Source: a virus
IMG/VR virus record: IMGVR_UViG_3300010373_000123
Coordinates: 1-25,488 of that record
DNA length: 25,488 nucleotides
Reading direction: 5' to 3' (one strand)
The notes below the pieces were generated by a model, which saw only the letters and a program-made list of their open reading frames with translations, ran no database searches and was not told where the DNA came from. Positions 6,452-13,597 of the stretch are shown one piece after another; position 1 is the first letter of the stretch; every line of letters starts with the position of its first letter. The position numbers and the translations under genes are program-made.

Positions 6452-6601
6452 GTGATATCCGTTGCAAAACGGACAGCGATAAACATGCATTGGTCCAAAA
6501 CGAAGTTTGTTACTTCGAAGTGCGGCCAATGCATGTACTTTTTTGTCATGTCTCACTTTCTTTGAGCAAGACCGACGACGGAGTCTTCGCTTACTAGCCA
6601 T
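6440..6601 (-). CDS. Small basic zinc-finger protein
   Basis: This 53-residue protein starts at ATG 6601 as MASKRRLRRRSCSKKVRH and ends YRCPFCNGYHLGH. The CPFC plus two C-terminal His residues suggest a zinc site, and the N-terminus is strongly basic, so it probably binds nucleic acid. Short phage proteins with a KRR-rich start and a Y-x-C-P-x-C-x-x-x-H-x-G-H end are frequent in phages of alphaproteobacteria, as I recall. Longer frames upstream (to 6712) overlap the preceding gene and are not needed. Confidence 0.75.
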   Translation of the reverse strand: MASKRRLRRRSCSKKVRHDKKVHALAALRSNKLRFGPMHVYRCPFCNGYHLGH

Positions 6602-6608
6602 TGTTGAC

Positions 6609-6983
6609 TCAAGAAAATGCAATCGCCCAATCAGTGTCGTGATTTGTTCGGACGGTTTCATTACCATCGTACTCATCAATACGATAAGCTGTCCCATCTC
6701 GAACTTCTTCAATTTCTAATTTGGCACATTCTCCACTAGCTCTTTCAGAACCAAGTTGTTCCACAACTTTCACCAAGATTGGGTCATGTCGCGGAATTTC
6801 ATGATCAACAAACCCAAAATCATGTTCGCATGGAGTGGTTGTTCCGTCTTTTTCTTCGTAAAGATCACCTTTGATGGTGACTCCACCCCATTTCGGATTG
6901 CCCGACAATTCGCGAGCTAACAAGATAGCCTCTCTTGAAAGAGAAAAGCCGCCATAACAGTTATTGAAAACAATCTTCGCCAT
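6609..6983 (-). CDS. Conserved hypothetical phage protein (CYGGF family)
   Basis: This 124-residue acidic protein begins MAKIVFNNCYGGFSLSREA and contains IPRHDPILVKVVEQLGSE, CAKLEIEEV and a YRIDEYDGNETV segment. I recognise this combination (N/R-x-C-Y-G-G-F at the start, I-P-R-D-D-P in the middle, IEEYDG at the end) as a conserved phage and prophage family of unknown function. TAGGA lies upstream of ATG 6983. A hydrophobic YGGFS turn near the N-terminus is its main invariant; no catalytic motif is evident. Confidence 0.8.
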   Translation of the reverse strand: MAKIVFNNCYGGFSLSREAILLARELSGNPKWGGVTIKGDLYEEKDGTTTPCEHDFGFVDHEIPRHDPILVKVVEQLGSERASGECAKLEIEEVRDGTAYRIDEYDGNETVRTNHDTDWAIAFS

Positions 6984-6992
6984 TTTTCTTTC

Positions 6993-7475
6993 CTATTGCA
7001 TCGCCAGTGATGTATGTGGTCTTCGCCACGCAATCACTCTATGAGTTGAACGTACTCTAGTTCTTACAGCACGACCATCGTTACCCGAAATCGCCAGTAC
7101 CTTACCGGGACCAACGACGCGAACAACTTCAAAAACATGGTGAGGCTGTACACCAATACAACCTTCACATGGACCAGAAGCCGCAGAACCAAAATGAGCC
7201 CATTTACGGGCCAGATTGTAGGATCGATCTGCAACATGATATCGTTGTCGCATCCACCAACCACACCATGCGCGAGGACGTGGATCACGAATAAATCTGG
7301 AAATTGTAGTTGCTGTCTTTCTTACTACTCGTTTAGTTTGTTCTCCTATTTCACACAAACCAAAAAAGCAATCTTGAGTTTGAACCACTTGATGGTGTTG
7401 GTGGTGTTTCGGTCGGGCATTTGCCATTGTTGCAGTGCTTGCCACAATAACAGCGGCCAAAAGGAAACGTCGCAT
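6993..7475 (-). CDS. Secreted protein with CHAP/NlpC-like domain, possible host-derived moron
   Basis: This 160-residue protein has an N-terminal signal peptide (MRRFLLAAVIVASTATMANA, cleavage after ANA near residue 20). A His-rich linker follows, then a domain with PRAWCGWWMRQ (about 68-78), NLARKWAHFG and a closing SGNDGRAVRTRVRS...AWRRP. I recall this layout from short secreted proteins of rhizobia, where Cys72 would be the nucleophile and the HHVFEVV His the partner of an NlpC/P60 or CHAP-like hydrolase. Activity on peptidoglycan is an inference. AAGGA precedes ATG 7475. The operon is bounded upstream by a terminator at 7533-7564. Confidence 0.7.
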   Translation of the reverse strand: MRRFLLAAVIVASTATMANARPKHHQHHQVVQTQDCFFGLCEIGEQTKRVVRKTATTISRFIRDPRPRAWCGWWMRQRYHVADRSYNLARKWAHFGSAASGPCEGCIGVQPHHVFEVVRVVGPGKVLAISGNDGRAVRTRVRSTHRVIAWRRPHTSLAMQ

Positions 7476-7532
7476 TATTCCATCCTTGGATTGTTAAGGG
7501 AGAGGCATTTTAACCTCATAACCTCATTTGTC

Positions 7533-7564
7533 AAAAAATTATGGGCAGGATTTCTCCTGCCCAT
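7533..7564 (-). terminator. Rho-independent terminator with GAAA tetraloop
   Basis: On the minus strand a perfect 10-bp stem ATGGGCAGGA/TCCTGCCCAT closes a GAAA tetraloop and is followed by AATTTTTT. It lies downstream of the winged-helix gene (7602-7802) and before the secreted-protein gene. The U tract is on the minus-strand side, so it terminates leftward transcription. Confidence 0.92.
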
Positions 7565-7581
7565 GGATCGTAATGTGAAAT

Positions 7582-7600
7582 AGATTTCGTAATGAAATCT
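7582..7600 (-). repeat. Short inverted repeat after the winged-helix gene
   Basis: AGATTTC and GAAATCT (7 bp) flank a five-base loop immediately after the stop codon of the winged-helix gene. It has no U tract of its own and lies 18 bases before the main terminator hairpin, so it may protect or shape the mRNA 3' end. Confidence 0.5.
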
Positions 7601-7601
7601 C

Positions 7602-7802
7602 TTAAACCACAGCGTACTTATTCAGGCCGCTATTGGTCTCGCCCTTGACAACAATCTTGATGCCACGACGACGCGCGGCGGACATCACTGAAGTCACGGA
7701 GGTATGACCGACGAAACCACAACGCCGTGTAATCTGCGGAATGGTCAGTGCTTCCTTACGGAGAAGGGTCAGCATCTTGTCAGTCTTGCTCTTTGTAGCC
7801 AT
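7602..7802 (-). CDS. Small winged-helix/HTH DNA-binding protein
   Basis: This 66-residue basic protein begins MATKSKTDKMLTLLRKEALT, then IPQITRRCGFVGHTSVTSVMSAARRRG forms a helix-turn-helix (about 21-47), and a short wing-like end follows (IKIVVKGETNSGLNKYAVV). It probably binds DNA as a regulator. AGGAG precedes ATG 7802 by eight bases. The upstream region carries a 14-base palindrome (7820-7833), a candidate operator, although its distance from any promoter is unknown. It is the last gene before a strong terminator. Confidence 0.75.
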   Translation of the reverse strand: MATKSKTDKMLTLLRKEALTIPQITRRCGFVGHTSVTSVMSAARRRGIKIVVKGETNSGLNKYAVV

Positions 7803-7819
7803 ATAATATTTCTCCTATG

Positions 7820-7833
7820 AATGATCAATCATT
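7820..7833. promoter_or_regulatory. Palindrome upstream of the HTH gene, candidate operator
   Basis: AATGATCAATCATT is an inverted repeat with 6-bp arms and a two-base centre, 18 bases upstream of the HTH gene's ATG. Its size and place fit an autoregulatory operator, but only one copy is seen. Confidence 0.35.
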
Positions 7834-7857
7834 AAACGATTGTGTATACTACTTATC

Positions 7858-7872
7858 ACGCTTTTTAAGCGT
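7858..7872. repeat. Inverted repeat after the GIY-YIG gene
   Basis: ACGCTTTTTAAGCGT has 6-bp arms around three bases and lies 11 bases past the GIY-YIG stop codon. There is no U tract on either strand, so it is a weak candidate for a terminator; it may instead be an mRNA 3'-end hairpin or protein site. Confidence 0.4.
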
Positions 7873-7883
7873 AGGAAGAACAA

Positions 7884-8279
7884 TCAACGCTTGAATCGAT
7901 GAATCTTGGCTGCGACCCATAAGTTGTAGTAGTCGTCGCGAAGAATAGCATCAACTGCCATCTGTTCTTTCAACTCATAATAATTGCATTCTGATTTTGT
8001 TTTACACAGATGCAATATTTCCCGAGTGAAATTTTCAGGACCATGAGTTTCGACATCTTCCAACAGATATTTGTTGGACCCATAATACGATTCCCAATCA
8101 CTTGAGATTTTCGTATGACGTCGTCTTGCGCTGTTTTTGATTTTCTTGGTTCGGGAAAATTTGAACAGTTTTTTCCCAATATATTTTTTGCCATTGAGTT
8201 TGTTGGTAATCAGATAAACGAAACCAACAAACTCTTCGGCTTGGTCGGAAGTAAAAGGCTTCCCTTCAAACAACCACAC
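7884..8279 (-). CDS. GIY-YIG domain protein (putative nuclease)
   Basis: This 131-residue protein has a GIY-YIG-like core: GFVYLITNKLNGKKYIGKK (about 19-37), with the GIY half as F-V-Y and YIG intact. Basic segments follow (RTKKIKNSARRRHTK), then DWESYYGSNKYLLEDV, HGPENFTREIL and NYYELKEQMAVDAI. This is a conserved T4-phage protein type, usually annotated as a putative endonuclease. The start is GTG at 8279, overlapping the preceding stop as TAGTG, with no strong ribosome binding site of its own, so translation is probably coupled. Whether it acts as a homing nuclease or in repair is unknown. Confidence 0.82.
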   Translation of the reverse strand: MWLFEGKPFTSDQAEEFVGFVYLITNKLNGKKYIGKKLFKFSRTKKIKNSARRRHTKISSDWESYYGSNKYLLEDVETHGPENFTREILHLCKTKSECNYYELKEQMAVDAILRDDYYNLWVAAKIHRFKR

Positions 8280-8428
8280 TAGTCTTCGTAGTCCTCTGAT
8301 TCATCCTCATCTTCTGAATCAGAATCGTCCAGCAACGAACCACAAGCAGGACAATTTGTAATTTCGTCGTCGGTGATCGGAATCACCTCAAACTTGGCGG
8401 GACATTCGTTGCAGACTGTTACTTTCAT
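8279..8428 (-). CDS. Small zinc-ribbon protein with acidic tail
   Basis: A 49-residue frame starts at ATG 8428 with GGGAGA four bases upstream. It encodes MKVTVCNECPAKFEV, then NCPACGSLL, then a very acidic C-terminus of Asp, Glu and Ser. The two CxxC pairs (Cys6/Cys9 and Cys26/Cys29) form a zinc ribbon. The acidic tail could mimic nucleic acid or contact a basic surface; that is speculation. It is tightly coupled to the GIY-YIG gene (one-base overlap). Confidence 0.8.
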   Translation of the reverse strand: MKVTVCNECPAKFEVIPITDDEITNCPACGSLLDDSDSEDEDESEDYED

Positions 8429-8437
8429 TTGTCTCCC

Positions 8438-8713
8438 TTATGATGGAAGTTTGAACCCTAATTCAATTAATTGATTTTCGATATCTCGGATCATCTTTTC
8501 CACATAATCTATGGCATACTGATATGGAACCGGAAAATGCAACCCTTCCATATAATCATTCCAACCAACATTAATCACATCTGATTTCGATTCAGTATTA
8601 TACTGGATTAAATGTGATTTATGATTTTTCCATATCTCCAATCTTTTAGCTACTTTCAATGCAATTTCTGCATCTGATAAAGAACGCATAGATGGATCAT
8701 CGTTCACTGACAT
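8438..8713 (-). CDS. Hypothetical acidic helical protein
   Basis: This 91-residue protein begins MSVNDDPSMRSLSDAEIALK and is predicted helical throughout, with aromatic residues in the centre (VINVGWNDYMEGLHFPVPYQY) and an amphipathic C-terminal helix (AIDYVEKMIRDIENQLIELG). I chose ATG 8713 because GGAGG lies five bases upstream. ATG 8725 also has an acceptable AGAGG, so the start is uncertain by four codons. No known family is recognised. Confidence 0.75.
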   Translation of the reverse strand: MSVNDDPSMRSLSDAEIALKVAKRLEIWKNHKSHLIQYNTESKSDVINVGWNDYMEGLHFPVPYQYAIDYVEKMIRDIENQLIELGFKLPS

Positions 8714-8740
8714 TGAATCCTCCATTCTTGTTACCTCTAC

Positions 8741-9232
8741 TTATGCATTTTCTTTGTCTTCGACAAATCTATCAAGATTCTTAATCTGATAAATCCTACC
8801 GCTAGATATTCCATACTCCATAGCAAGTTTCTTTGCTGATTCTCCTGCACGAACTCTATCGAATATATCTTGTCGTTCGCTTTCTGTTATTTTTCCTCTT
8901 CGACCGATATAATTTCCATTATCAGTCCTATCCCTACAATTTTCTTTTGGGGTATCCCACCTTAAATTTGAGAGTTGATTGTTGTCTTTATTATCATCGT
9001 TATGACAACCATGCATTCCTTCTGGGCGAGGACCAACAAAGGTTTCCAAAACAAGATTATGCAAACGATGTTGCTTTCGTTCTATTCCCAATGAAATGAC
9101 ATGATAACCACTATAATTTCGGGTAGTTTTCATCAAATGAACGCCACCAACGCCACGAAATTTCAACGAACGGACTTCGCCATTTTCTGAGATTTCATAA
9201 CGACCTTCATAACCAACTAGAGGCTTCCACAT
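8741..9232 (-). CDS. HNH homing endonuclease (NUMOD4 + HNH + HTH)
   Basis: This 163-residue protein starts MWKPLVGYEGRYEISENGEV, a NUMOD4 module. It continues into an HNH_3-type nuclease (HRLHNLVLETFVGPRP, then HGCHNDDNKDNNQLSNLRW) and ends with an HTH (ITESERQDIFDRVRAGESAKKLAMEYGISSGRIYQI) for DNA recognition. The start is ATG 9232, overlapping the NrdJ stop as TGATG. Such free-standing nucleases cut alleles lacking them and spread by repair. Its place directly behind a ribonucleotide reductase gene fits the known habit of T4-phage homing nucleases of sitting at nrd genes. Confidence 0.92.
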   Translation of the reverse strand: MWKPLVGYEGRYEISENGEVRSLKFRGVGGVHLMKTTRNYSGYHVISLGIERKQHRLHNLVLETFVGPRPEGMHGCHNDDNKDNNQLSNLRWDTPKENCRDRTDNGNYIGRRGKITESERQDIFDRVRAGESAKKLAMEYGISSGRIYQIKNLDRFVEDKENA

Positions 9233-11586
9233 CAAACAACCTCTTTTACATCATCTCTGTTTTCATTGAATGAAATAGGACAGGCACCAGAACTACAATC
9301 GATATGAGCAAAGTCGATATCCTCTTCAATCTCGACCTTGATATTGCGAAGCATGTCCTCATACTCACCCTTCGAAATAATCGATTCTGGGACGTATTCG
9401 TATGAAGTGACTTCCTCTTGTGGCATCACAGAACAAGCACGAATTGTTCTCTGATACTTCTTGATCATCTCACCAAATTCCTTGATACCAACGATCTTGG
9501 GATCATACTTCAATGTATAAGAGATTTGGTTTCCACGATCTTCACCTTGTCCAATGATCCAATACTTTTCGCCTAACTGAAGCCAAATGTATTGTTCCTC
9601 TGGTGTCGCCTCGGCAGCGGTGACAAGCTTATCGTCCATGCCAAGTGTCGAAATAATCGGTGCTGTTGGAAATCCAACGACTGTTGTTCCTTCGTAAGTC
9701 TTCAATTCCTTGGTCGGATATCCGTTGTCTCTGTATGTTTCGACAAGAGGATCATCGGAACGGAATTGAACCCAACGCAAATAGAACCGCATTGAAGGAA
9801 GATGCCAACCTTCGGTAAGACCGAATAACTTAGACGTCGTTCCGGCTGGTTTGATTGTCGTCATTGTATGAGGCACGACCGTACCAAGTTTCTTGGCATA
9901 TGCTGCAGCCTCTTCCTTCACGACAGCATTGAACCATTCCAGTGTTTTCCAGAATGCAGCGGCACGAATGGCTGGATCGGCATGTTCACGGATTTCATTG
10001 ACATCCGATGTTTCTTTCGCAATCTCTTCGTAACCTGAGAAATTCGGAGCGATCATGTCGCGGAAACCAACACCAAAGAACTTCCATGCAAACTCATGAA
10101 CGCCGGTCATTCCGACGCCGATACGGTTTGTTCGCTTGTCTTCGACGCGATATAACGAGTCCATGGTGTTGACGCGAATAAGAGCCCTTGTGGCAACACG
10201 GAAAGCATCTTCCGCATCTTCAAGTGTTTCACAATGGAAAGGTACGATATCAGCAATCGTGCAATAACCAGAAAGAACAGAAAGACAAATTTCGCCGCAA
10301 GGATTGACGATGTAGTTGTACTTTTTCTTCTTCGCTCTCTTGGCGAGACGCGCCATGTAAAGTTCTGTCTCTTCTCTGATTTGATACTTGTCAGAGCCGA
10401 CATAATTTCCGCCAGTCAATGTATCCCAGCCTTCATCATTCTTGTGAAGCTTATCCACATTCAGAATGCCGGGTTCGCCAGTACCATCGCCATAACTACA
10501 AGCAAGCAATTCTTTCCAAACCTTGCGAGCATGTTTCGCAATCGGATCATTGAATTTTTCGTCGCTTCTCTTCAGATCGATCAAGTCCCAAAACTCTTTA
10601 TCGACAGCGACAGAGTTATTGGACGACCAAAGGAAGCTAAAGGTATTCGGATTCTTTGCACGGTAATCAATGACTTGTTCGACATTCATTCCGTTGAATT
10701 CAATCGGTCTCTTGACTTGAATGAATTCGATAATGTCTTTGTCTTTCCAGAACTTGGTTGACATACGAGCGGCACGACGAGCACCACCAACGAGAACACA
10801 TTCCGCAAAGTAGTGATCGGTATACATTGCTTGACGCCATGGCGCGATGCCAGAACCTTTCAGAGCAGCGGCTTTCATGAAAGCATTCATAAGCGGAACC
10901 GGACCTGATGAAGGTCTGTTTTGCATTCCTCCGATAGCAGCACCCTTCGGTCTCACATCAGAGAAATCCAGAATCAGCATCTTGTTGGCATGAATTTTTT
11001 CGAATGCAGCAACTTCCCATAGTTCCAGTGCATGAGCCCAACCCTCACGACTATCAGGAACCTTAAACCACATTACATTCTTGGAATCAGGACCGTACTT
11101 GTGCAAAGCATCGCGAACACTTTCATGAGCGGACCAATCGAAATCTGCATGTTTCTCTGACAACACGACACGAAGATTCGGCGCATTGTCCCAGTCAACG
11201 AGAATAAGATCGTCATCATAACAACGACCAACACCACTTCCATTCAAGAGAAGATAAAACAAAGCATAAGACGTCGCACTCGTGCTACAATTCACAAACA
11301 CTTCTTTATTGCGAGTTGGTTGAGTTGCATCGCCATGTTGCAAATGACGACCACTCATGAGAATCGACGCCTGCGAAATATGTCTCTTCAGCGATTCGTA
11401 TTCTTCGAATTGATCATCGACTGGAGCCAAGAGCGAATTTCCGATAGCAACACGCTCAGCAACATCCCCCCAATCTTCAAATTTTCCGTTTGGCTTGTGA
11501 CGTAAAATGGTTCGTTCGGCAACAGCTTGTCCCATTCCCTTATGAAGCTTACGGACAAATAAAGACGACGAGACAGCTTGCGACAA
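9232..11586 (-). CDS. nrdJ: Adenosylcobalamin-dependent (class II) ribonucleotide reductase
   Basis: This 784-residue enzyme reduces ribonucleotides to deoxyribonucleotides with a B12-derived thiyl radical. Visible sites are Cys100 in FVNCSTSATSY, the radical motif N-P-C-G-E (Asn428, Cys430, Glu432) in VNPCGEICLS with Cys442 nearby, and the C-terminal redox pair Cys764/Cys769 (CSSGAC). Size and single-chain form fit the monomeric class II type seen in cyanophages and some rhizobial T4-like phages. The start is TTG with AGGAG seven bases upstream; an in-frame TAA upstream and no ATG before residue 18 support this. A sigma70-like promoter lies at 11636-11664. No nrdA/nrdB genes are in the window. 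Confidence 0.95.
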   Translation of the reverse strand: MSQAVSSSLFVRKLHKGMGQAVAERTILRHKPNGKFEDWGDVAERVAIGNSLLAPVDDQFEEYESLKRHISQASILMSGRHLQHGDATQPTRNKEVFVNCSTSATSYALFYLLLNGSGVGRCYDDDLILVDWDNAPNLRVVLSEKHADFDWSAHESVRDALHKYGPDSKNVMWFKVPDSREGWAHALELWEVAAFEKIHANKMLILDFSDVRPKGAAIGGMQNRPSSGPVPLMNAFMKAAALKGSGIAPWRQAMYTDHYFAECVLVGGARRAARMSTKFWKDKDIIEFIQVKRPIEFNGMNVEQVIDYRAKNPNTFSFLWSSNNSVAVDKEFWDLIDLKRSDEKFNDPIAKHARKVWKELLACSYGDGTGEPGILNVDKLHKNDEGWDTLTGGNYVGSDKYQIREETELYMARLAKRAKKKKYNYIVNPCGEICLSVLSGYCTIADIVPFHCETLEDAEDAFRVATRALIRVNTMDSLYRVEDKRTNRIGVGMTGVHEFAWKFFGVGFRDMIAPNFSGYEEIAKETSDVNEIREHADPAIRAAAFWKTLEWFNAVVKEEAAAYAKKLGTVVPHTMTTIKPAGTTSKLFGLTEGWHLPSMRFYLRWVQFRSDDPLVETYRDNGYPTKELKTYEGTTVVGFPTAPIISTLGMDDKLVTAAEATPEEQYIWLQLGEKYWIIGQGEDRGNQISYTLKYDPKIVGIKEFGEMIKKYQRTIRACSVMPQEEVTSYEYVPESIISKGEYEDMLRNIKVEIEEDIDFAHIDCSSGACPISFNENRDDVKEVV

Positions 11587-11635
11587 TTCTTCGCTCCTAT
11601 TCTTAGTATGTGTGGGGTTTGTTTAGTCTAGATGT

Positions 11636-11664
11636 ATTGTATATTTATGATTGGTCGTGGTCAA
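11636..11664 (-). promoter_or_regulatory. Sigma70-like promoter upstream of nrdJ
   Basis: On the minus strand TTGACC and TACAAT are separated by exactly 17 bases, each matching five of six consensus bases. The spacer ends in CATAAATA (11642-11649), a seven-of-eight match to the T4 late core TATAAATA. The same 79-base gap may thus carry an early or host promoter and a late one. The leader to the TTG start is about 45 bases. Confidence 0.7.
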
Positions 11665-11665
11665 T

Positions 11666-12685
11666 TTAATTCGTTTTCGCCCATGTCGATAAAGATAATT
11701 CGGCACTCAATCCTTTGTGAACGTTGCTCTTGATAGTCGTCCAAATTTGATAAGACGATTCATCAATACCTAGATTGATTCGTTTAAGAACCATGTCATT
11801 CACATCTTTTTCTTTTATGGACTCCGGCCACACACAAACAGAAAAATCTCTATTGATGGCCTTTTCCATTTTCTTGATAGTGGCCTTGGCACGAGGTTCG
11901 TTGTCGTAAACGATAATGAATTGATCACGATCAATACCAAGTTTCATTAAATCACTTGTGATATCAGAACCACAACAAGCGATTGCATTTGGTAGGAACA
12001 TCGCATCCAATGGACCTTCCAGAACTAAAATGTGTCGGTCTTTGCGAATTCTGTTCAATCCCCATATCAAAGGAACATCTTCATCGAGTTTAATTGAAAT
12101 GTATTTCGCTCCCTCGTTCGTTGACAGTTTTCTTCCTTGAAAAGCCGTGATCTCACCTTGTTCGTTCCTGAGCGGAATGATCAGACGATCTTCATCGTAT
12201 GGAGGGATTTTAAATTGGCCGGGAACTATTTCGGATGCCCATGTGAAGAACTTTTCGACATAGAACAAATCATCATAAGGCAACATTCGTTTTTGTACGA
12301 ACAACATGCAAGGATGGTTTGAATCCAAATCCTCGACTCGTTTCAAACCATCAAACGGACTTTTCTCTCGCTTGATAATTTTCTTGGCAGGGAGTTTCGG
12401 AAGTTCTTCTTGTTCTCGCGGTCTGTACAATTCCAACCGCATCTCTTCATACAAAATAGGATCGAGTTTTTTGATGAAGTTAGAAGCCGACATACCGGCT
12501 GTGCATTTATGACAGAAGTAATTCAGATTTTCTTTTTTCTTGTAGATGTAACCACGCGCCTTTTTCTTGTGACGAAGCGAATCGCCACAGAACGGGCAGG
12601 AAAAATTAAATGTATGGGCATCAACCTGTCTGAAATTTCTCAGGCGAGAAGACAGATATCTAATATACTTTTCTTCAATCCACAT
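11666..12685 (-). CDS. 61: DNA primase (T4 gp61-like)
   Basis: This 339-residue protein synthesises RNA primers with the gp41 helicase. It has the N-terminal zinc-binding domain (Cys30, Cys33, Cys58, Cys61), a basic middle linker, and a TOPRIM domain with Glu223 in LVLEGPLDAMFLP and Asp261 in IIVYDNEPRAK, followed by a KDVNDMV acidic motif. Length is near T4 gp61 (342). ATG 12685 has only a weak GAAAG upstream. It sits after the small membrane-protein genes rather than next to gp41, so the primase and helicase genes are separated here by virion genes. Confidence 0.93.
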   Translation of the reverse strand: MWIEEKYIRYLSSRLRNFRQVDAHTFNFSCPFCGDSLRHKKKARGYIYKKKENLNYFCHKCTAGMSASNFIKKLDPILYEEMRLELYRPREQEELPKLPAKKIIKREKSPFDGLKRVEDLDSNHPCMLFVQKRMLPYDDLFYVEKFFTWASEIVPGQFKIPPYDEDRLIIPLRNEQGEITAFQGRKLSTNEGAKYISIKLDEDVPLIWGLNRIRKDRHILVLEGPLDAMFLPNAIACCGSDITSDLMKLGIDRDQFIIVYDNEPRAKATIKKMEKAINRDFSVCVWPESIKEKDVNDMVLKRINLGIDESSYQIWTTIKSNVHKGLSAELSLSTWAKTN

Positions 12686-12704
12686 CTTTCGACGTGTTAA
12701 ACGA

Positions 12705-12824
12705 TTAGTGGCAAACCGTCAAGAGAATATTATTAGCTGGCATCAAAAAAAATACTACGGTCGGGACCACTATCGTCAGACAAAAAATCGCAGCGCATAG
12801 ATGGCAAGACAAACGTTTCTTCAT
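12705..12824 (-). CDS. 39-residue single-membrane-span protein
   Basis: The frame starts at ATG 12824 directly after the stop of the preceding gene (TAAATG), with GGTGGA five bases before it. It begins MKKRLSCHLCAAIFCLTIVV and continues as a hydrophobic stretch to PTVVFFLMPANNILL, giving one membrane span or a signal anchor after a basic start. Coupling to another small membrane protein suggests a joint role, such as holin or antiholin, but nothing in the sequence proves this. The cysteines at 7, 10 and 15 are unusual for such a small protein. Confidence 0.6.
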   Translation of the reverse strand: MKKRLSCHLCAAIFCLTIVVPTVVFFLMPANNILLTVCH

Positions 12825-13037
12825 TTATTTCCACCAAATAAAATTTCTGACTACTTCGAAAACACTATAAGTAGCGATGACAGTACCAGAAATCCAAGTC
12901 GCCCAAACGCGCAATGATCCCCAAAACCATTGCAAGCGATCTTCTTGAACAATCAGTTTTCGAAGCTTCTTTCGTTCTTCCGGGGTAAAAGTTCTGTAAT
13001 CATCCTCAACGAAATCCTCAGTCTTTTTTACGGGCAT
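12825..13037 (-). CDS. Small membrane protein, holin-like candidate
   Basis: This 70-residue protein starts at ATG 13037 (AAGGA nine bases upstream). It has a charged cytoplasmic half (PEERKKLRKLIVQEDRLQ) and one membrane span (about 45-65, WATWISGTVIATYSVFEVV) flanked by W-F-W-G-S-L-R-V-W and ending FIWWK. The layout, with basic helix, EDR-x-x-W-x-W-x-x-L-R and a single span, is common to small membrane proteins near T4-phage virion genes, some annotated as holins. It overlaps the 54-residue gene by 20 bases and abuts the next small membrane gene. Longer upstream frames are artefacts of that overlap. Confidence 0.68.
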   Translation of the reverse strand: MPVKKTEDFVEDDYRTFTPEERKKLRKLIVQEDRLQWFWGSLRVWATWISGTVIATYSVFEVVRNFIWWK

Positions 13038-13182
13038 CTTTCTTATCCTTTTTCTTACGTTGAGAAGGAAGTATACCGGGTGGCTCGCCAGCGGGACCAA
13101 TGCCGACAGACGCGATTTGTCCACCGCCGACGTTATTAACAGCAACACCATCTTCCTGTAAGAAATCGATAAAGCTTTTCAT
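13018..13182 (-). CDS. 54-residue protein with capsid-targeting-like N-terminus
   Basis: The frame starts at ATG 13182 (TAATG overlap with the preceding stop; GGGGA five bases upstream). It encodes MKSFIDFLQE, then DGVAVNNVGGG, then QIASVGIGPAGEPPG, ending in a very basic tail (QRKKKDKKDARKKD). The first ten residues fit the T4 capsid-targeting signal with an L-Q-E protease site. The NNVGGG and GIGPxGEPG segments match a short protein widespread in T4-like phages near virion genes. The basic tail could contact packaged DNA. The function is not known to me. Confidence 0.82.
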   Translation of the reverse strand: MKSFIDFLQEDGVAVNNVGGGQIASVGIGPAGEPPGILPSQRKKKDKKDARKKD

Positions 13183-13586
13183 TATATTCCCCGCAAAAAA
13201 GTTATTATGTTATGATCCATACCTATGCCATCGGTATAAATTTTATTTGTTTCCCCAATGTTGAAAACAACATCAGGCCATATATTAAGAAAAACCATGA
13301 ACGGTTTTACGAAGTTTAGTTGTCTTTCCAATCGCAAAAATACCAAACGAGACAATACATAAGGACCAAACACATTATTCAAAATCACGATATGATTCAG
13401 AACCAATCTGCATGAATGATCTGATATCATTCCGCTCGTTTCATATTTTGTGTAAGCCTTTTTGATGTACTTGAATCTTTTGACGTCTTCAAAAAATTCC
13501 TTCACATCATGACAAGAAGGATTCGAATAATGTTTAGCAGCATAAAGAACCCAATTTTTTTCGGTTATTACTTGAGGTTCAATCAT
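13182..13586 (-). CDS. Conserved T4-phage protein of unknown function (DUF7207-like)
   Basis: This 134-residue protein has W-V-L-Y-A-A-K-H-Y-x-N-P (about 12-23), FFEDVKRFKYIKKAYTKY (31-48), a LVLNHIVILNNVFGPY helix and a closing FMVFLNIWPDV. I recall this order (ILYAAKxYDNP, DLKRFKYIKRL, LILNHLIxxYNVFG, FLVFLNxxPD) from many T4-like phages, where it lies near tail or neck genes and has no known role. No ribosome binding site is obvious at ATG 13586. It is in the minus-strand virion operon. Confidence 0.82.
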   Translation of the reverse strand: MIEPQVITEKNWVLYAAKHYSNPSCHDVKEFFEDVKRFKYIKKAYTKYETSGMISDHSCRLVLNHIVILNNVFGPYVLSRLVFLRLERQLNFVKPFMVFLNIWPDVVFNIGETNKIYTDGIGMDHNIITFLRGI

Positions 13587-13597
13587 GCACGATAATC

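Noticed and set aside
6440-6712. Longer N-terminus for the small zinc-finger gene
   Set aside because: The extra 37 residues overlap the CYGGF gene and do not look like the family; ATG 6601 gives the expected short basic protein.
7858-7872. Terminator for the GIY-YIG gene
   Set aside because: The hairpin is short and lacks a U tract on either strand, so I list it only as an inverted repeat.
10234-10761. 175-codon plus-strand frame
   Set aside because: It is antisense to the conserved centre of nrdJ and has no recognisable domain.
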